This document shows, piece after piece, positions 38,330 to 51,089 of a stretch of 64,000 nucleotides of DNA (the stretch's first letter is position 1; each line of letters opens with the position of its first letter). Under the pieces are notes generated by a model. The model saw only the letters and a program-made list of their open reading frames with translations. It did no database searches and was not told the DNA's origin. The translations under genes were made by a program, and so were the position numbers. This stretch comes from Laburnicola sp. R22_1. Its lineage: Eukaryota > Ascomycota > Dothideomycetes > Pleosporales > Didymosphaeriaceae. The stretch spans positions 3,286,001-3,350,000 of the forward strand of contig JACONQ010000004.1 in NCBI GenBank assembly GCA_014281115.1. The letters run 5' to 3'.

Positions 38330-39340
38330 GTGCGTGCGCACCTGTGGCACCTGGGCGGCTCTGCGCACGCTTGCGCACCAAAAGCGCTCTAAGCGCACTC
38401 GCGATACTACTTTTTTTTTAGTGTGCGCATGCGTAAGGTTACGCAAGGATGCGCACCTATGCCGCCAGTGCACCTAGGGCACCTAGGCTATTAAAATAAT
38501 GCTGATTAATCAGCAAATAAAGCTCTTTAATTGGCTAAAATTAAAAAAAAGCTTAGTAATCTACTTAGTAATCTGCTTAGTAAGCTTTTAAAAAATTAGA
38601 TTTTTTTAAAGTATAAAGTCCTTTGCTAAATAGCAATTAGTAATTAATATAATAGTATTAATTACTAGCGTATTATATAGAGCTTCTACCTAACCCTAAA
38701 TTTTAAGTTTTGTAGGTTTAAAAATAGAAAAAATATAGTTTTATAATTATTTAAAAGAATTAGATTAGACGAAAATTAGTGGCTTGGCAAAGAACACTAT
38801 TTAAAAAAGTTTAAACTTTAATAACTTTTTAACTACTTTACTTTTACTAAAACTTTTTTAATATTTATATATTATATTATTAGTACTATATATATATATA
38901 TAATAACTAGCAAAATAAAGAGTTTCTTATTAATTACTAACTAATTACGTAATAAAAATAGTATTTTCTTTATAAATCTATTAAAAAATTAAATTTATAG
39001 CTTTACTAGTTAAAAAGTTATAAAGCTTTAAAAAAATTATTTATTTAGACTATTTGTGCACATTTACGCAAGTCTGCGCAAGTCTGCGCATCTTTAAGCA
39101 TTTTTGTGCTAACAAATTGCTTGTGCAAAAATGCGCATAAATGCGTAACTCTGCGCACGTCTGTGCACGTCTAAGTAACTTTTCTAAAAACAACTCTTTT
39201 AATATGCATATCTGCGCACCTCTGCGCACCTTTGCGCATCTTTAAGCATTTTTGTGCTAACAAATTGCTTGTGCAAAAATGCGCACAAATGCGCAACTTT
39301 GCGCACGTCTGCGCACGTCTGAGCAGCCTTTTTAAAAAAA
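38330..39340. repeat. TGCGCA-rich island with 148-bp tandem duplication
   Basis: About 1 kb containing at least 16 copies of the palindrome TGCGCA in otherwise CpG-poor DNA. It also has a tandem duplication (39091 and 39239 begin the same TCTTTAAGCATTTTTGTGCT segment) with internal stem-forming arms GCATTTTTGTGC and GTGCAAAAATGC. It lacks RIP bias. It may be an internal part of element D or a separate small insertion; no target duplication was seen. Confidence 0.6.
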
Positions 39341-41479
39341 CTTTCCTGATAAAGTAGGTCTAGAATAGGGTGTTTATTTTCTAGTTACTATATATAAGGA
39401 CTTTAATCTAAAAGGTAGTACCTTATAAGAAGTCCTTATGTGCGCCTAGAAAGGGTTTATTATGGTATTATTATAGAGAGTACAGCTAGCTGCGATTATC
39501 TAGTATTTAATTACTAGGTAGTTAATATTAAAGTCTTCTATCTCTTTCTAAAGTATTAGCTTAAAACTCCTAGTTAACTTAAGTTATAATTTATTCTTCT
39601 AAGTCTTTATATCTAGTCTACCTTTTCTAGCAAAACTCTTAAAAGCCTATAAAAATATAGAAGCATCTATTTTATTAGAAAGAAAGAGCTTATAAAACTT
39701 CTTATATGCCTATTAGAAAGTAAAGAAATTATAGTAAGTCTTTTCTAGAAATTTAAAAAGTACTTTAGGTCTATAATCTTTTTAAAAGGCCTAATTTATT
39801 TAACACTAATTTTATGCTACCTTTTAAGGCGCGCCTCTAAGACAACTAAGAATGGCTTCTATAAAGTTATTTTAATCTTTCTTATTATTATTATCTTAAT
39901 AATAGTCTATATTTACGTAGATCTTATTGCGCATATCCTCTAGCTAATCTTTAATACTAGAGCTAAGTTAACCTTTTCTATAATACTTATTAATATTAGG
40001 TAGCTTTATAAAGTATTCTAGCTTAGATATACTAAAAGATGTAGTAAAAGTGTATCTACCCTAAAGTATATCTATTAAGGCGCTATTAGTAAGCTTAGTT
40101 TATATATATCTAAAAACTAAAAAGTAATACAAAGTATTATCTAGTTATAGAGTAGGCACTATAAACTAGAGTAGATAATAGAGTGCATATTAGGGTGCGA
40201 ACTAAGGCGTATATTAGGATATAACTAGATAAAATAAGCCTTACTTAGTTATATAAAAGTGGCGCAAACTATATAGTAAATTAGATATTTCTAAACTAGA
40301 GTTTTTTAAAAATATATAAGTGTGGTGTTGTATATTATAAATATATTTAATAAAAAAGAGCTTTATTAAAGGTAAATAAGTTCTTTTTAATAGCTGCGTT
40401 ATTAGTACTACTAGAGTAGAATTAGAATCCTTCCTCTATTATATATACTATAGTATAAGGTATCTATACCTTAAGTATAGTAAAAGCTTATTTAAATATA
40501 TTAGCGCGCTTATATAAAGCCTAAATAATACTCTTCTATTTAAGATTATTGTTAGACTTTATAATAGCCCTAGCTACTAATTCTAGTAATTTCTTTAAAA
40601 GTAGGCCTTAAGAAAAGCAATATTAAGCCTAAAGCTAATAGATAGTAAGCAATTATTTTATTTCTAGACTGTGCTAAAGTAATTAGTCTAGTTTAAATTA
40701 TATTAAAAACATGCTAAACTTCCTAGTAGCTTTAAGTTTAGCTTTGCCTTAGTGTATAAGCCACTTAAAGTCTATTAGTAAAAATTTATTACCTAGCTAA
40801 TCTACTTTAAGTGTAATAATATATTAATTATACTTAAAAGTATTATAAAAATTCTATTAAAGTAGACTTTTCTAAGTAGTTTAACTATACTTCTCTTTTT
40901 TATAAGGCTAAAGAGGCAACTAGTAGTTTTAGGCGCAACTATTAGTTACTTTTCTTACATAATTAATAATAAATTACTAATAAGGTAAAGTAGAAAAATC
41001 CTACTATAAGTATAATATAAACTATTATTAGTAGGGTGTAAGCAAATATTCCCCTTTATATTATCTATCCTAGAACTATTTAGGAGTAGAGAGAACGCAA
41101 AAACGTTTTAGAAGTCTTCTAGATTAAAGGATAGTAGCTTACTATAGTATAGATAATAGTAAAGTTAAGTAAAGTAGAAGTTATAAAAAAGTATAGCAAA
41201 TAGACCTAAAGTAGTAGGTCTTGTATAGCGTGCAAGCTAGCGTATAGTCTAAGCTAAGTAAAAGATAAAGTATAAAATAAAATATATAAAACTTTAACCT
41301 TTATATTATCTCTATAGCCTAACTCTAATCCCTAGCTTTATACCTTATGCCCTTACTATAATAGTGCTAGAAGATAGTTATTAGGCAAGTTAGCTTTATA
41401 GAGTATAGCGCAGTAGTTATTATTTATTAATTATTATTTATATTTAGAATATTAGGACTTCTAGGATAGCCTTTTTAAG

Positions 41480-42300
41480 TAGACCTTAGTATAGTATAAT
41501 AACTACCTAGTATAACTAGTAACTAATAAACTAATATACTCTTACTAACTTATAGTAGGCAAAGAAGTATAAAAGTAGTCTCTTAAATAAACCTTAGTAT
41601 AGTAAGTTTTTTTTTGCGACTAAGGGGTTTCTAATAAAAATATTATAATAATAGCAGATATCCCTCCTGCTATTATATACACAGAAAAGCGTTTTAAGGT
41701 ATTAATAAAAAGGGTTAGCGCGTTACAAGTAAGCTTAGCGGGCTTAGCGCGCCTACTCTAACTAAAAAAAATTCACATGCAAAACTATACGTAAGGCCAT
41801 ATTGCTGTACTATAGTTTAGAGTGGAGGAGGTATAAGACGGCGCTGGCGCCGTAACTAGTACAATGCTAAACTACCTAGTATAACTAGTAATTAATAAAC
41901 TAATACATTCTTACTAACTTATAGTAGGTAGAGAAGTTATATTAGTAGTTTTATAGACCTTAGGTAGTATAATAACTACCTAGTATAACTAGTAACTAAC
42001 CTAATACACCCTTACTAACTTATAGTAGGCAAAGAAGTTATATTAGTAATTTTATAAACCTTAAATAGTATAATAATTATCTAGTATAACTAGTAACTAA
42101 CCTAATACACTCTTACTTACTTATAGTAAGTAGAGGAGTTATATTAGTAGTTTTATAGACCTTAGTATAGAACTACTACCTAGTATAACTAGTAACTAAT
42201 AAACTAATATACTCTTACCTACTTATAGTAGGTAAAGAAATTATATTAGTAGTTTTATAAACTTTAAGTAACTATCTAATATAACTAGTAACTAATAAGG
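41480..42300. repeat. About 105-bp tandem array inside element D
   Basis: Six or so imperfect copies of a unit containing CCTAGTATAACTAGTAACTAA and CTTATAGTAGG, beginning near 41490, 41870, 41965, 42070, 42175 and 42260. The array is split by the unit-3 tail at 41612-41870 and lies beside the right LTR, in what would be the leader of a minus-reading element. Confidence 0.7.
41612..41870 (-). mobile_element. 5'-truncated unit-3 copy (about 258 bp)
   Basis: Starts with poly-T and GCGACTAAGGGG, the reverse of the A-tailed unit-3 end, and extends further into the body than other truncated copies (matching 13310-13572). It has little RIP (GGCGCTGGCGCC intact). Its target duplication is unclear because it landed in the tandem array. 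Confidence 0.65.
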
Positions 42301-42402
42301 CAAAACCTTTACTAATTTAACTACTTATAGGTAGCGTCTTAAGAAAGGAGTAGATATTATATTACTATTTATAGCTAAATAAAAAAGTTAATTTTAGAAT
42401 AA

Positions 42403-42687
42403 TATAAGAGTAGTATATAGTCTTATAAGGCTAACCTATTAATAATAGCTAAAATAGTTAAAAGAGCTAGTTAAAGCAATACTATTTTAAGATAGTAAAT
42501 AAAAAAAGATATAGGGGACCCTTTTTTATATAAAGGACAGTATAGAGCATAGGCCTACGCTAGCTACACACTAACACTAACTAGAAAAGGCGCCTTTAGA
42601 AAGGTAAAAGGTGTAGATAGAGAGAAATAGAGTATAAAAAAGATAATAGAGTGTGCTTAGTAGAAAGGCTAGCATAAGACTATTATA
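42403..42687 (-). repeat. LTR of element D (right)
   Basis: 285 bp without the insertion present in the left LTR; TATAAG to TATTATA, followed by target duplicate ataac. Confidence 0.8.
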
Positions 42688-42731
42688 ATAACACTTTACA
42701 TTTACTATAAAATAAATAGTAATATTTTTAG

Positions 42732-42769
42732 ATACTAATATTAATACTATTTATATAAAATAGGTTACT
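42732..42769 (+). pseudogene. Histone H3-like gene, first part of exon 3
   Basis: Follows an intron acceptor (TTTTTAG, ending 42731). Spliced to exon 2 it reads FKDTNINTIYIK*VT, against H3 FEDTNLCAIHAKRVT, most changes being RIP-type transitions. The frame is then cut by the E element copy 2 at its 15-bp target duplication. Confidence 0.85.
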
Positions 42770-43667
42770 TTCTTCCTTAGGGTTAATCTGTAATATTACG
42801 TAATCCCAGGCTAGTTGTTTAACTAACCACTATGTTACGTAATTAATAATTTCTTTAATAATATTTTTGCTATAATAATAATAATTATAATTATAATAGT
42901 AACTAACTTCACTATTTTATTACTCTTCTATAGTAGATCTTTCCTCGTAACTAGTAATTAGACTATATACTACTACCTAGGACCTCGCTAATATTGTCTA
43001 TCTTCTCTATACTCCTGCCACTACTATTTACCCTTACTCTTATTACTTATAGTTTTCTACCTTAATAGCAGCCTAGATAATTACTACTATCTTAATAAGC
43101 TTCTTATGCTACTACTATGCTTTCGCACTTCTATAGTTTCTAAGAAACTACTACTCTTTATTTAGTAGCTGCCCTATATTATAACTCTACTAGTTTTTAT
43201 TCTTAAGCTTTTCTAGTAAGGTTTTTATGTTACCTTATTATTATAGTATAAAAGCCTAATCTAATTCTTTTTTATCTAGATATTAGAGGAGTGCTTTATA
43301 CTCTAGAATCTAAAGTTATAAGGCTAGCTAATAGGGCCTAAATAGCTAGATCTAGGTGTTATTAAAAATACTAAAATTAAGAGACCTTTCTAATAATCTT
43401 ACTTACTATATAAAATTGCTAAATTTCTAAAAATAATTTTTAACTTTGCCTAGCTAATTCTCTATACACTCTTTAAACTCTACTATAGCTATATTGCCTT
43501 AGGTAGAAGTAGTGTACTTAGGGCGCTAGAATAGTATTATATTACTAGATATAATAGATAAAGAGCTAGATTTAAAAAATAGTAGTAGTAGTTATATATT
43601 AAAAATAAAAATTTAGTATACTAGACGTTACTAATATTATAAAAAACTTATACACTATATATATAGC

Positions 43668-43956
43668 TATCTGTACACTGTATAGGTAAGGGCACCTAAG
43701 AGTATTAAGGTTTTAATATTGCCGCACGATGGCATTATATAGGGATTACGTAATGCCTGTACGCCGCGGTCTATGCACTATAGGATCTTCTCCTTTCCAT
43801 CCGTACCCTCTCTAGAGACAAGTAATTAATACTAAGTTATTCTATTATATTATTTTCTTTTTCTTGTACAATCGCCCTATATACTCTCTACGCTTGCTAG
43901 TATAGAGAATTAGAATTTAATGTCTATATAGCTAGCTATAAAGTACCTATTTAACA
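43668..43956 (+). repeat. LTR of copia C (left, 5' LTR)
   Basis: 289 bp, TATCTGTACAC to CTATTTAACA, reverse complement of the LTRs of A and B. Confidence 0.85.
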
Positions 43957-44490
43957 CTAATTAGTAGTTAACTAATTCTTAACTGCAAATTGGCAAGAGT
44001 GAAGATAAATCGCACGAGTTATTATTAGCTATATAATTTGTTTCGCATCCTCTATCCTCTATACGTAAGAGAATAGTAGACTAAAAAAAACTTTATAAAG
44101 TTAGTAAGTAGATATCGCTACTATATAAAATAAAGAAAGCAATTATATAAGACGTTATTAGCTATATAATTTGTTTTGTTATACCCTATTCTCTATACGT
44201 AGGAGAATAGCAGATTAAACCTTTGTAGAGTTAGTAAGTAAATGTCACTACTATACAAAATATAGAAAGCGATTATATAAGATATATAAAACCTATTCTT
44301 ATCTATAGAGATAGCAAATTAACTCTTTTATTAAGTTAGTAAGTAGATATTGCTACTATACAAGATTTAAGAGAAGATAGTGCACTAAGCACACTACTAG
44401 TAACTATATAAAGACATAGTTAGACAATAACAAACTCTAATAAAGCGCGACCTTCTATATAACCAACCTATTAAACGAACTAGTCACGCA

Positions 44491-47400
44491 ATGGCTACCC
44501 CTACCACCTCACAAGAAGCCTCCACCGTCTTGCACGAAGTCCCTATCGCCTTATAAAATAACACTAATATGCCTAAGTATACTAAACCATATAATTAGTA
44601 TATTAAAGGAATAGAAATATTAGAGGAAACACTACACAAGGGAATAAGACCTATGTATTAGAATAATAAGATTAATATAGCAAACAATTCTTCTTAGTTA
44701 GAAATGCAATCGTACGCAGCATATACTATTACTAAGTATTATGTGTTATACTAGAAAGGGACAGCTTTCTTAAAGTCATTCTAGGAAGACTTTAAAGGAT
44801 GGAAAAACACTATTTTTTAGAGTTAGGCTGTGCGTATAAGAGAGAGCTTATAGCAGTTCTAAGAGAAAAGGGCATTAAGCTAAAAACAGATACTAGAGCT
44901 ATAAATACTAGCAAGCTATATAAAGTAGCCTAAGGTAATGCAGATACTACTTATACAACACTGCCTTTACTAGCTCGCTTAACTTCTTATACGCAAACAC
45001 TAAGGCTAATCTTAAAGATACCTAAGCTAGTTAGGCTATCGCACGAACCTAAATAGAGCAAGCCGCTACTATTATAGGCACCTACACAGCTGTAGGTCCC
45101 TATAGACATTCTAAGAGAACCTTTGCATAAGTACTAAAGACAATTCTATTTATATAAATAACTAAATAAACTACTACTCTTTGCACATAGTACCTAACTA
45201 CTATTTCGCCTACCTGCTTACGATTATTAAACGCTGTATAGAATAGAGCCACTACTAGTTAAACGCGAATTATAGGCACTATACTAATCTATATAGACTA
45301 AGTCTATGCTATAATCTAACCTATACGAGCTTTTACCCAAGCACAACCTACCTCCTTAGAGAATTCTAGCTAATAAGATAATCTAATTTTAAAAGGCATA
45401 GAATAAGAATAATAACTATACTAGAGCTCTATATAATATTTTAATAGACAAGACTAGAATCTTTATAGATTTATATAGACGCCTAGATATTGCTAAGGAT
45501 TAATACCTAGATATCTTTCTAGATATTCTTACTAACTGTGCAGCATAGTATTACCTCTATACTATTTATCCTAGACAATTGTAGAAGTCCTTATACAAAG
45601 CACTTAATAGTTACTTTAACACTAGTATTAACTATAACTAGTATTAGACAGACTAAACTATAATAACTTTTATATAATATTAGCGTAAGAATCCTAATAA
45701 GAGTCTGCACAAAGTCCTAGAGGTAATAATTAATAGGCTTACCCTCGCACAGAGAGCATTAGGTGCAGACTTCGCTAGGAAAATTCCTCTCTATACTACT
45801 ATTATACAAGTATGCCGCAGATACCTAGAGCTAGAGTAGACTATGTTTACCCCTAAGCCTACCTATAAAGCTCTATTTGCTAATTTCTATGCGTTAATCT
45901 AAGTTGTAATTAATTGCTAATCTAATTAGCACTTATAAAAGGCTAATATATACTATACTAATTGCAAATATAACTTTTCTATATAAAGAGGCAGACTACT
46001 AGTCTCTTATGAATAAGGATTTCGCGGACAATTTATACTATTATTATCGCGATTTAGATCCCAATTAAACAATATTTGTATAAGACTAAAGAAGTATTTT
46101 GTGTGCTATAAGGAAGGTTATTAGTCTTCTAACTATTCGCGCAATAAGCGTACCTGCGCAATAAGGCAGTATATTACCTTTTATAAAGAGTATAATAATA
46201 AAACGCCTTTGTACAAAACTATTTAGTCCTATATTTAGGACATAGAAGGGTATAATAATAAGGAACCTACTTTGTATAAAGAAGAGGAGTAGAGTAAAGA
46301 TAATAAGAATGGTAATAATTAAGTATTCTACCTAACTACTACTACCTATCTTTACTGTATAACTAGCAAACATATCTATAAGATAAAGCTAGAGGAGTGT
46401 GCAGAATAGTTTATTCTTAAAGATTAATACTATATAATATACTAAGGTAAACTATAGGATATAAGTATAGCAAGAATTTCTACTATTAGTAAAGCACAGC
46501 TAGAGGCATACGTATAAGAGAATTCCTATATAAAGATTAATTAGACACCTAGTAACACTAATATTAGCTTTAGAGGTTAGAACCTATAAGAATCTCTAGG
46601 AACTGTACAAATTATAAATCTAATAGAAATGGTTACTTACTATATTCTAGACACTTTAACACTATTCCTACTATTACTAGTAGATACTAATAAGCTAGGT
46701 GCCTACTTTAACAATATTCTAAATATTATTATATAAAAGAACAGTACAACTATACCTATTATACGCAAATAGGGATACTCTTTCTTTAATATTAGTAAGG
46801 AAGAAACTGTGTCTTTTTTTACTAAATAAGAACTCCGTCGCCTTTATTAATAATTCGGATATTTCTATATAGAAAGACTTTAGAAGATGCTTATTAATAC
46901 TAGCTATAAAGTCAATACCACTATACTAAACAAAATCTAGAAGTTTTGCCACTACTATTAATTATATAAGTAAGTCCTACATTACTTTAAGTTTACTATT
47001 AAGAATAATACCCACTTTAACTATAAGATTATTATTAATATTATATGTATTAAAACTAGAGACGTACTATATATTATAGATACAGATATATTATTTTAAG
47101 CTATAATCTTTTTAAAATTAATATTCGCATAAGATGCGTAGGAAGCTCTCTATAGATGCTAGATTAATATCTACTAAGATCTATCTAACTATATTGTATA
47201 TAACCCAGGTACAAACTTTATATTAGATAAGTTTAGAAACTACGTAAAGATTATTAGTGTAATCTATAGGCAGATACCTATAGAAGTATATTAGGTAATA
47301 GAGAAGGTTAAGCGTTTGCACGCACCTTTTTATAGGGCCTTTAATATTCTTAAGGCTAAACTAGAAGATTGTATAGATAAGGAGAACATTCTCCAAATAG

Positions 47401-48365
47401 CTATTAAAGCTATTAATAATACTATAGGCCTAGATAGTCTTATACCTACACTGCTAGTCTTTAGCGCATATTCTAGAATTAATATAGATTCTCTTTTTAT
47501 TACCTAATATTATCGTACGTATAAATGCCGTATAAAAGGCGATAAAGATATTATAAAAGAAAAGGGATAAGACTAATATTAATTATGCACTAAATACTTA
47601 TAATAGTCTATTAGCAGCGCATAAAGTCCTTAAGCTCCTACTTAGATCTAAGGTTATAGTCTAGAGAGAGAAAGGTAGATAGATAGGCCTATATAAGATT
47701 AAGGGTATTAAGGATAGAGATGTAATTCTTAATCTAGGGAATAGTCTAGTAAAGTTTTGCTATATATAAGTTAAGCTGTACTATTATAAAGAAGATTACA
47801 CTTTTCCACTATTACACAAAGTAGATAATACTACTCCTATATAAAGAGATTCTTTAGAAAAGAGGAGGAGAGGCCGCTTAAGAAAGAATGCTATATTCCT
47901 TTTCTAAAAGGAGATAAGCGATTAGGAACTATCTCTAAAGCTTTGTGCGGAAGGTATAATTACAATACCTAGAGTACCTTTTAAAGAGTTAGACTGTACA
48001 GAGATAAACGCTCTAATAGCTAATAGCATATTTAAAATTCTTCTCTTTAACCTATCTAAGTATAAGGGTAGAATCTTTAACCTCCGCCTTATATAAGAAG
48101 TTAAGGGCAAGACTACTTAACTATATAAGAAATCCCGCCTTGTGTTTGCTAGCTACTCTAATAAGAAAAAGGATAAAATTCTTACCTAATTACCCACTAT
48201 CTAAAGAATAAGCTAGTGCCTACTTCTCGCGTTAAGAGTAAGCCTTTGGGCAACGTACAAAATATATTTTAAACTGCGAGATATTACCTAGATCTATATT
48301 TAGTCTACTAATAAACTAAACTATACGCTTTATACTAGACTACCTAAGAAATAAACTAAGCAAAA
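44491..48365 (+). pseudogene. Gag-integrase-RT remnant of copia C
   Basis: The gag ATG at 44491 opens MATPTTSQEASTVLHEV before the first stop. A zinc-knuckle remnant (YFVCYKEGY) lies near 46100. The integrase region runs about 47060-47770 with AFNILKAKLED, AIKAINNT.GLDSLIPTLL and VFSAYSR (family VPTLLVFGAYPR), then a VW.EKGRW.G.YK block. RVT_2-type reverse transcriptase begins near 47980: EINALIANSIF, then KSRLVFASYSNK and LPTI*RISQ (family LTQSPTIQRASQ). The order integrase before RT identifies Ty1/copia. Many stops are of the RIP type. The frame at 47922-48110 on minus is an antisense shadow. Confidence 0.8.
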
Positions 48366-48459
48366 GAACTCTATATAAACAACACATTATTGCTGTAATC
48401 TTATTATTAACTGCACAATCTTACTCTTAACCACTATTAGCTAGACTACTACTCTACTA

Positions 48460-50250
48460 CGCTAGCGTATACAAATATAAGTTACATAGAGTTTTAAGTC
48501 ACTCTACTAAAACGCGACACCTGCACAAAATACGTAATATCTCTCTATAATACTTATTAATATAGACGCCTATAAGGTAGCTATATAATTAGCTATTGCT
48601 AATTACAATATAGGCATTTATAATAGCTAGTAGGCTGTAGCTAAGGCGTATGGCATTTCTGCACCTACTCTCTCTACACGTATACAAGGCGCAATTAATA
48701 GCTGTACTAGCTATTAACACTAATAGTAATTAACTCCTCTATAGGAGGACTTCCTAGTAGACTAGATTCTTAAAGAAGACGCACGCGCCTATCCTCCCTC
48801 ACACGCTCGCGCTTAAGAAATGGCCAATTAAAACCTATATATAAATAGCGATAATTAGCCTATTAGCAAGCTCTGGCTATCCCACTTTATTAAGCGATAG
48901 CCACGCGTCGCCTTAGTTATTAGTAGAAAACTTGAGGCTTAGAAAGCTAATGCAGTAACTCTAGAGCAGTTATACGCGTTCCTAGAGCGCTATAAGTAGA
49001 CTTAATAGCAGTTTAATATATAGGCGGAGAATATATATAATATAGATAAGACTAGCATTACTCTAGGAGTATGTATAAACACTAGAGTACTCTCTAGTAG
49101 TTAAAAGAAAAAGGCTTATATTTAATTACTAGAGAATCGCAAGTGAGTCTCTATAATTAAGTGCGTATTAGCACTAGGGCGGAAACTACGCTGCGTAGTT
49201 ATCTTTAAAGGCCAGAGCCTATAAACTACCTAGTTCCTATTATTCTACGTACCTAGCTGGCTATATATAACCTTAGAGAATGGATAAATGTTAAACGCGA
49301 TAGGTGTTAAGTAGTTATAGCACATTTTTATCCCCAAGATAGCTATAGGTAATGGCTAGTACCGCCTCCTTATCCTTAATAGTTACAGTAGCCATATTAA
49401 TATAGACTTCCTATGGCTTTGCAAATAGCATTAAATTAAGCTTCTCTATCTACCTGCGTATTTGTCGCACGTCCTACAGCCTCTAGATCTCGCTCTATTC
49501 TCTATAATTAAGTCTAGTTACCAACGTCAAATCTAGAAGCTCGTATCACTCGACAACGCCGCACCTATTAAGAAGGAGCGCTTTATTGCCTACTACTATT
49601 AAGCTAGAAAGGAAGGCTTTATAGAGCGTGTGATTTAAGCTAGCTAGTAAGCTGCTAGTATCTATCTATTTAATATTAATCACGTGCTTAGCTTATTGTA
49701 AGTCTCCTAGAGGCCTACTACGCCTACGTATTAGTAGCAGCCTTAGCAGCAGCCTTAGAGCTTTCTCTTAACCCCTTAAGGCCCTCGCGATCTCTGTATA
49801 GCGTAGCGCGACGTCTAGAGCGTCAAGAATCTAGGTTGTAGGATCTAGCTACTCCTATAGAAAGTAGGTAAGGCGCTAGTAGCTACAAATGCTAGAGCTG
49901 TAGAACTTAAATTAGAAAAAAGACGCCTTAAGTATTATCTACAAACTGCTAGCTCTTAGCGTTGTTAAAAACGCATTTAGATAGACCCAAATTAATACTT
50001 TATAGAAGTAGAGACTATTAGAGAGGCTATGCGCGCAGCTAAGGCTTTAGCAGCTTAGTAATATAGATCTACTATAGCAAGCGCTTTAGAAAGGGCTATA
50101 GTAGTTATAGTAGCTACAACGCTTAAATCTATATATACTTAATAGTAATTATAAAGGCGTTATAGAGAGAAACTGCGTATTTTATATAGGTGTCGCGTTT
50201 TAGTAGAGTGACTCGAAACTCTATATAACTCGTATCTATATACGCTAGCT
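48460..50250 (+). mobile_element. Pogo/Fot-like DNA transposon 5, RIP-degraded
   Basis: 60-bp TIRs (48460-48519, 50191-50250) starting CGCTAGCGTAT and ending AAAACGCGACA. TA duplications at 48458-48459 and 50251-50252; the site is intact in copia B near 24375-24390. Closest relative in the window is transposon 6. Confidence 0.85.
48562..50140 (+). pseudogene. Transposase remnant of transposon 5
   Basis: The start codon is ATA for ATG, then DAYKVAI*LAIA, AVAKAYGISAPTLS, YPPSHARA and EMA, the same N-terminal HTH layout as the clean transposase at 52385-53963. Catalytic remnants: YNIDKTSITLG, ILNSYSSHINIDFLW (Asp to Asn) and HVLQPLDLALFSIIKSSYQ. Stops are frequent and of RIP type. Confidence 0.8.
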
Positions 50251-50466
50251 TACTAATAAGCCTAATTACGCCTTTAATAAATAGTAGCAAAGTATAACAA
50301 ATAGTTACTTAATAGAATCTTTTTATTAACTAGAGTAAACTAGCTAGAGTAGAAGGCGTATAGATAGGAGAATAATAAATAGATAGAATGAATATTAGTA
50401 AGTAGATAGTTTGTGTAGAGAGAAGTGAGAACTACTAATAGTAACCTTAAAATAAAAAGTTACTAG

Positions 50467-50755
50467 TGTCTGTACACTATATAGGTAAGGACACCTAAGA
50501 GTGTTAAGGTTTTAATATTGCTACACAATGGCATTATATAGGGATTACGTAATATCTATGCGCCGCGGCCCGTGCGCTATAGGATCTTCTCCTTTTTATT
50601 TGTACTCTCTCTAGAGATAAGCAATTAATACTAAGTTATTTTATTATATTATTTTCTTTTTCTTATATAATCGTTCTATACACCCTGTACGCTTACTAGT
50701 ATAGAGGATTAGAATTTAATATCTATATAGCTAGCTATAGAGTACCCATTTAATA
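50467..50755 (+). repeat. LTR of copia C (right, 3' LTR)
   Basis: 289 bp, TGTCTGTACAC to CCATTTAATA. Preceded by AAAATAAAAAGTTACTAG, a plausible polypurine tract. Confidence 0.85.
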
Positions 50756-51089
50756 ATAGTAAACTATAGTTTTACTATTCTATTATCTATACTACTTTTA
50801 TAGTTATAACTTTATAGTCTACTATAGCTTTCTAATAGCCTACTAGTTAAGAAATAATATATAACTTAGTTATACTAAATAGTAGATTATCTATTAACTA
50901 CTATTAATAATACTACTATAAAAAAGTTAATAATAAAATTATTATTATTTTGTGTATATTTTATTACTACTACTATATACTAAATACTAGATTTTAGTAC
51001 CTTCTATTTTACTTTTCTCTATATATAGTATAAACTTAATCTTAGTTAGAATCTTTACATAATAATAATATTTAATAAAATAGGTTACT

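Larger units (their letters stand above)
33444..42687 (-). mobile_element. LTR retrotransposon D
   Basis: LTRs 33444-33881 (including a 139-bp insertion) and 42403-42687, both starting TATAAG and ending TATTATA, flanked by a perfect ataac duplication (33439-33443, 42688-42692). It sits in intron 2 of the H3-like gene. On minus a retroviral-type protease motif reads VLIDTSASAYNLIA near 37828-37868 (family DTGA, Gly changed to Ser by RIP), so pol reads minus. Only about 1.7 kb of its own sequence remains downstream of the protease on that strand (33882-35050, 37189-37800), too little for a full pol, so the element is probably internally deleted. Superfamily not settled. Confidence 0.75.
43668..50755 (+). 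mobile_element. Ty1/copia element C, internally deleted
   Basis: LTRs 43668-43956 and 50467-50755 with target repeats atagc/atagt. Same family as A and B, opposite orientation. Without pogo 5 it is 5.3 kb. Compared with B it lacks about 2.2 kb from within reverse transcriptase to the 3' side (junction near 48365), so it could not encode RNase H even before RIP. Confidence 0.85.
42770..51074 (+). mobile_element. E element copy 2, interrupted by copia C
   Basis: Flanked by the perfect 15-bp repeat ataaaataggttact (42755-42769, 51075-51089). Homologous to 4963-6203. Copia C (43668-50755) entered at atagc, a site intact in E copy 1 near 5836-5840. It ends with the SINE-2 segment (from about 50925). 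Confidence 0.8.
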
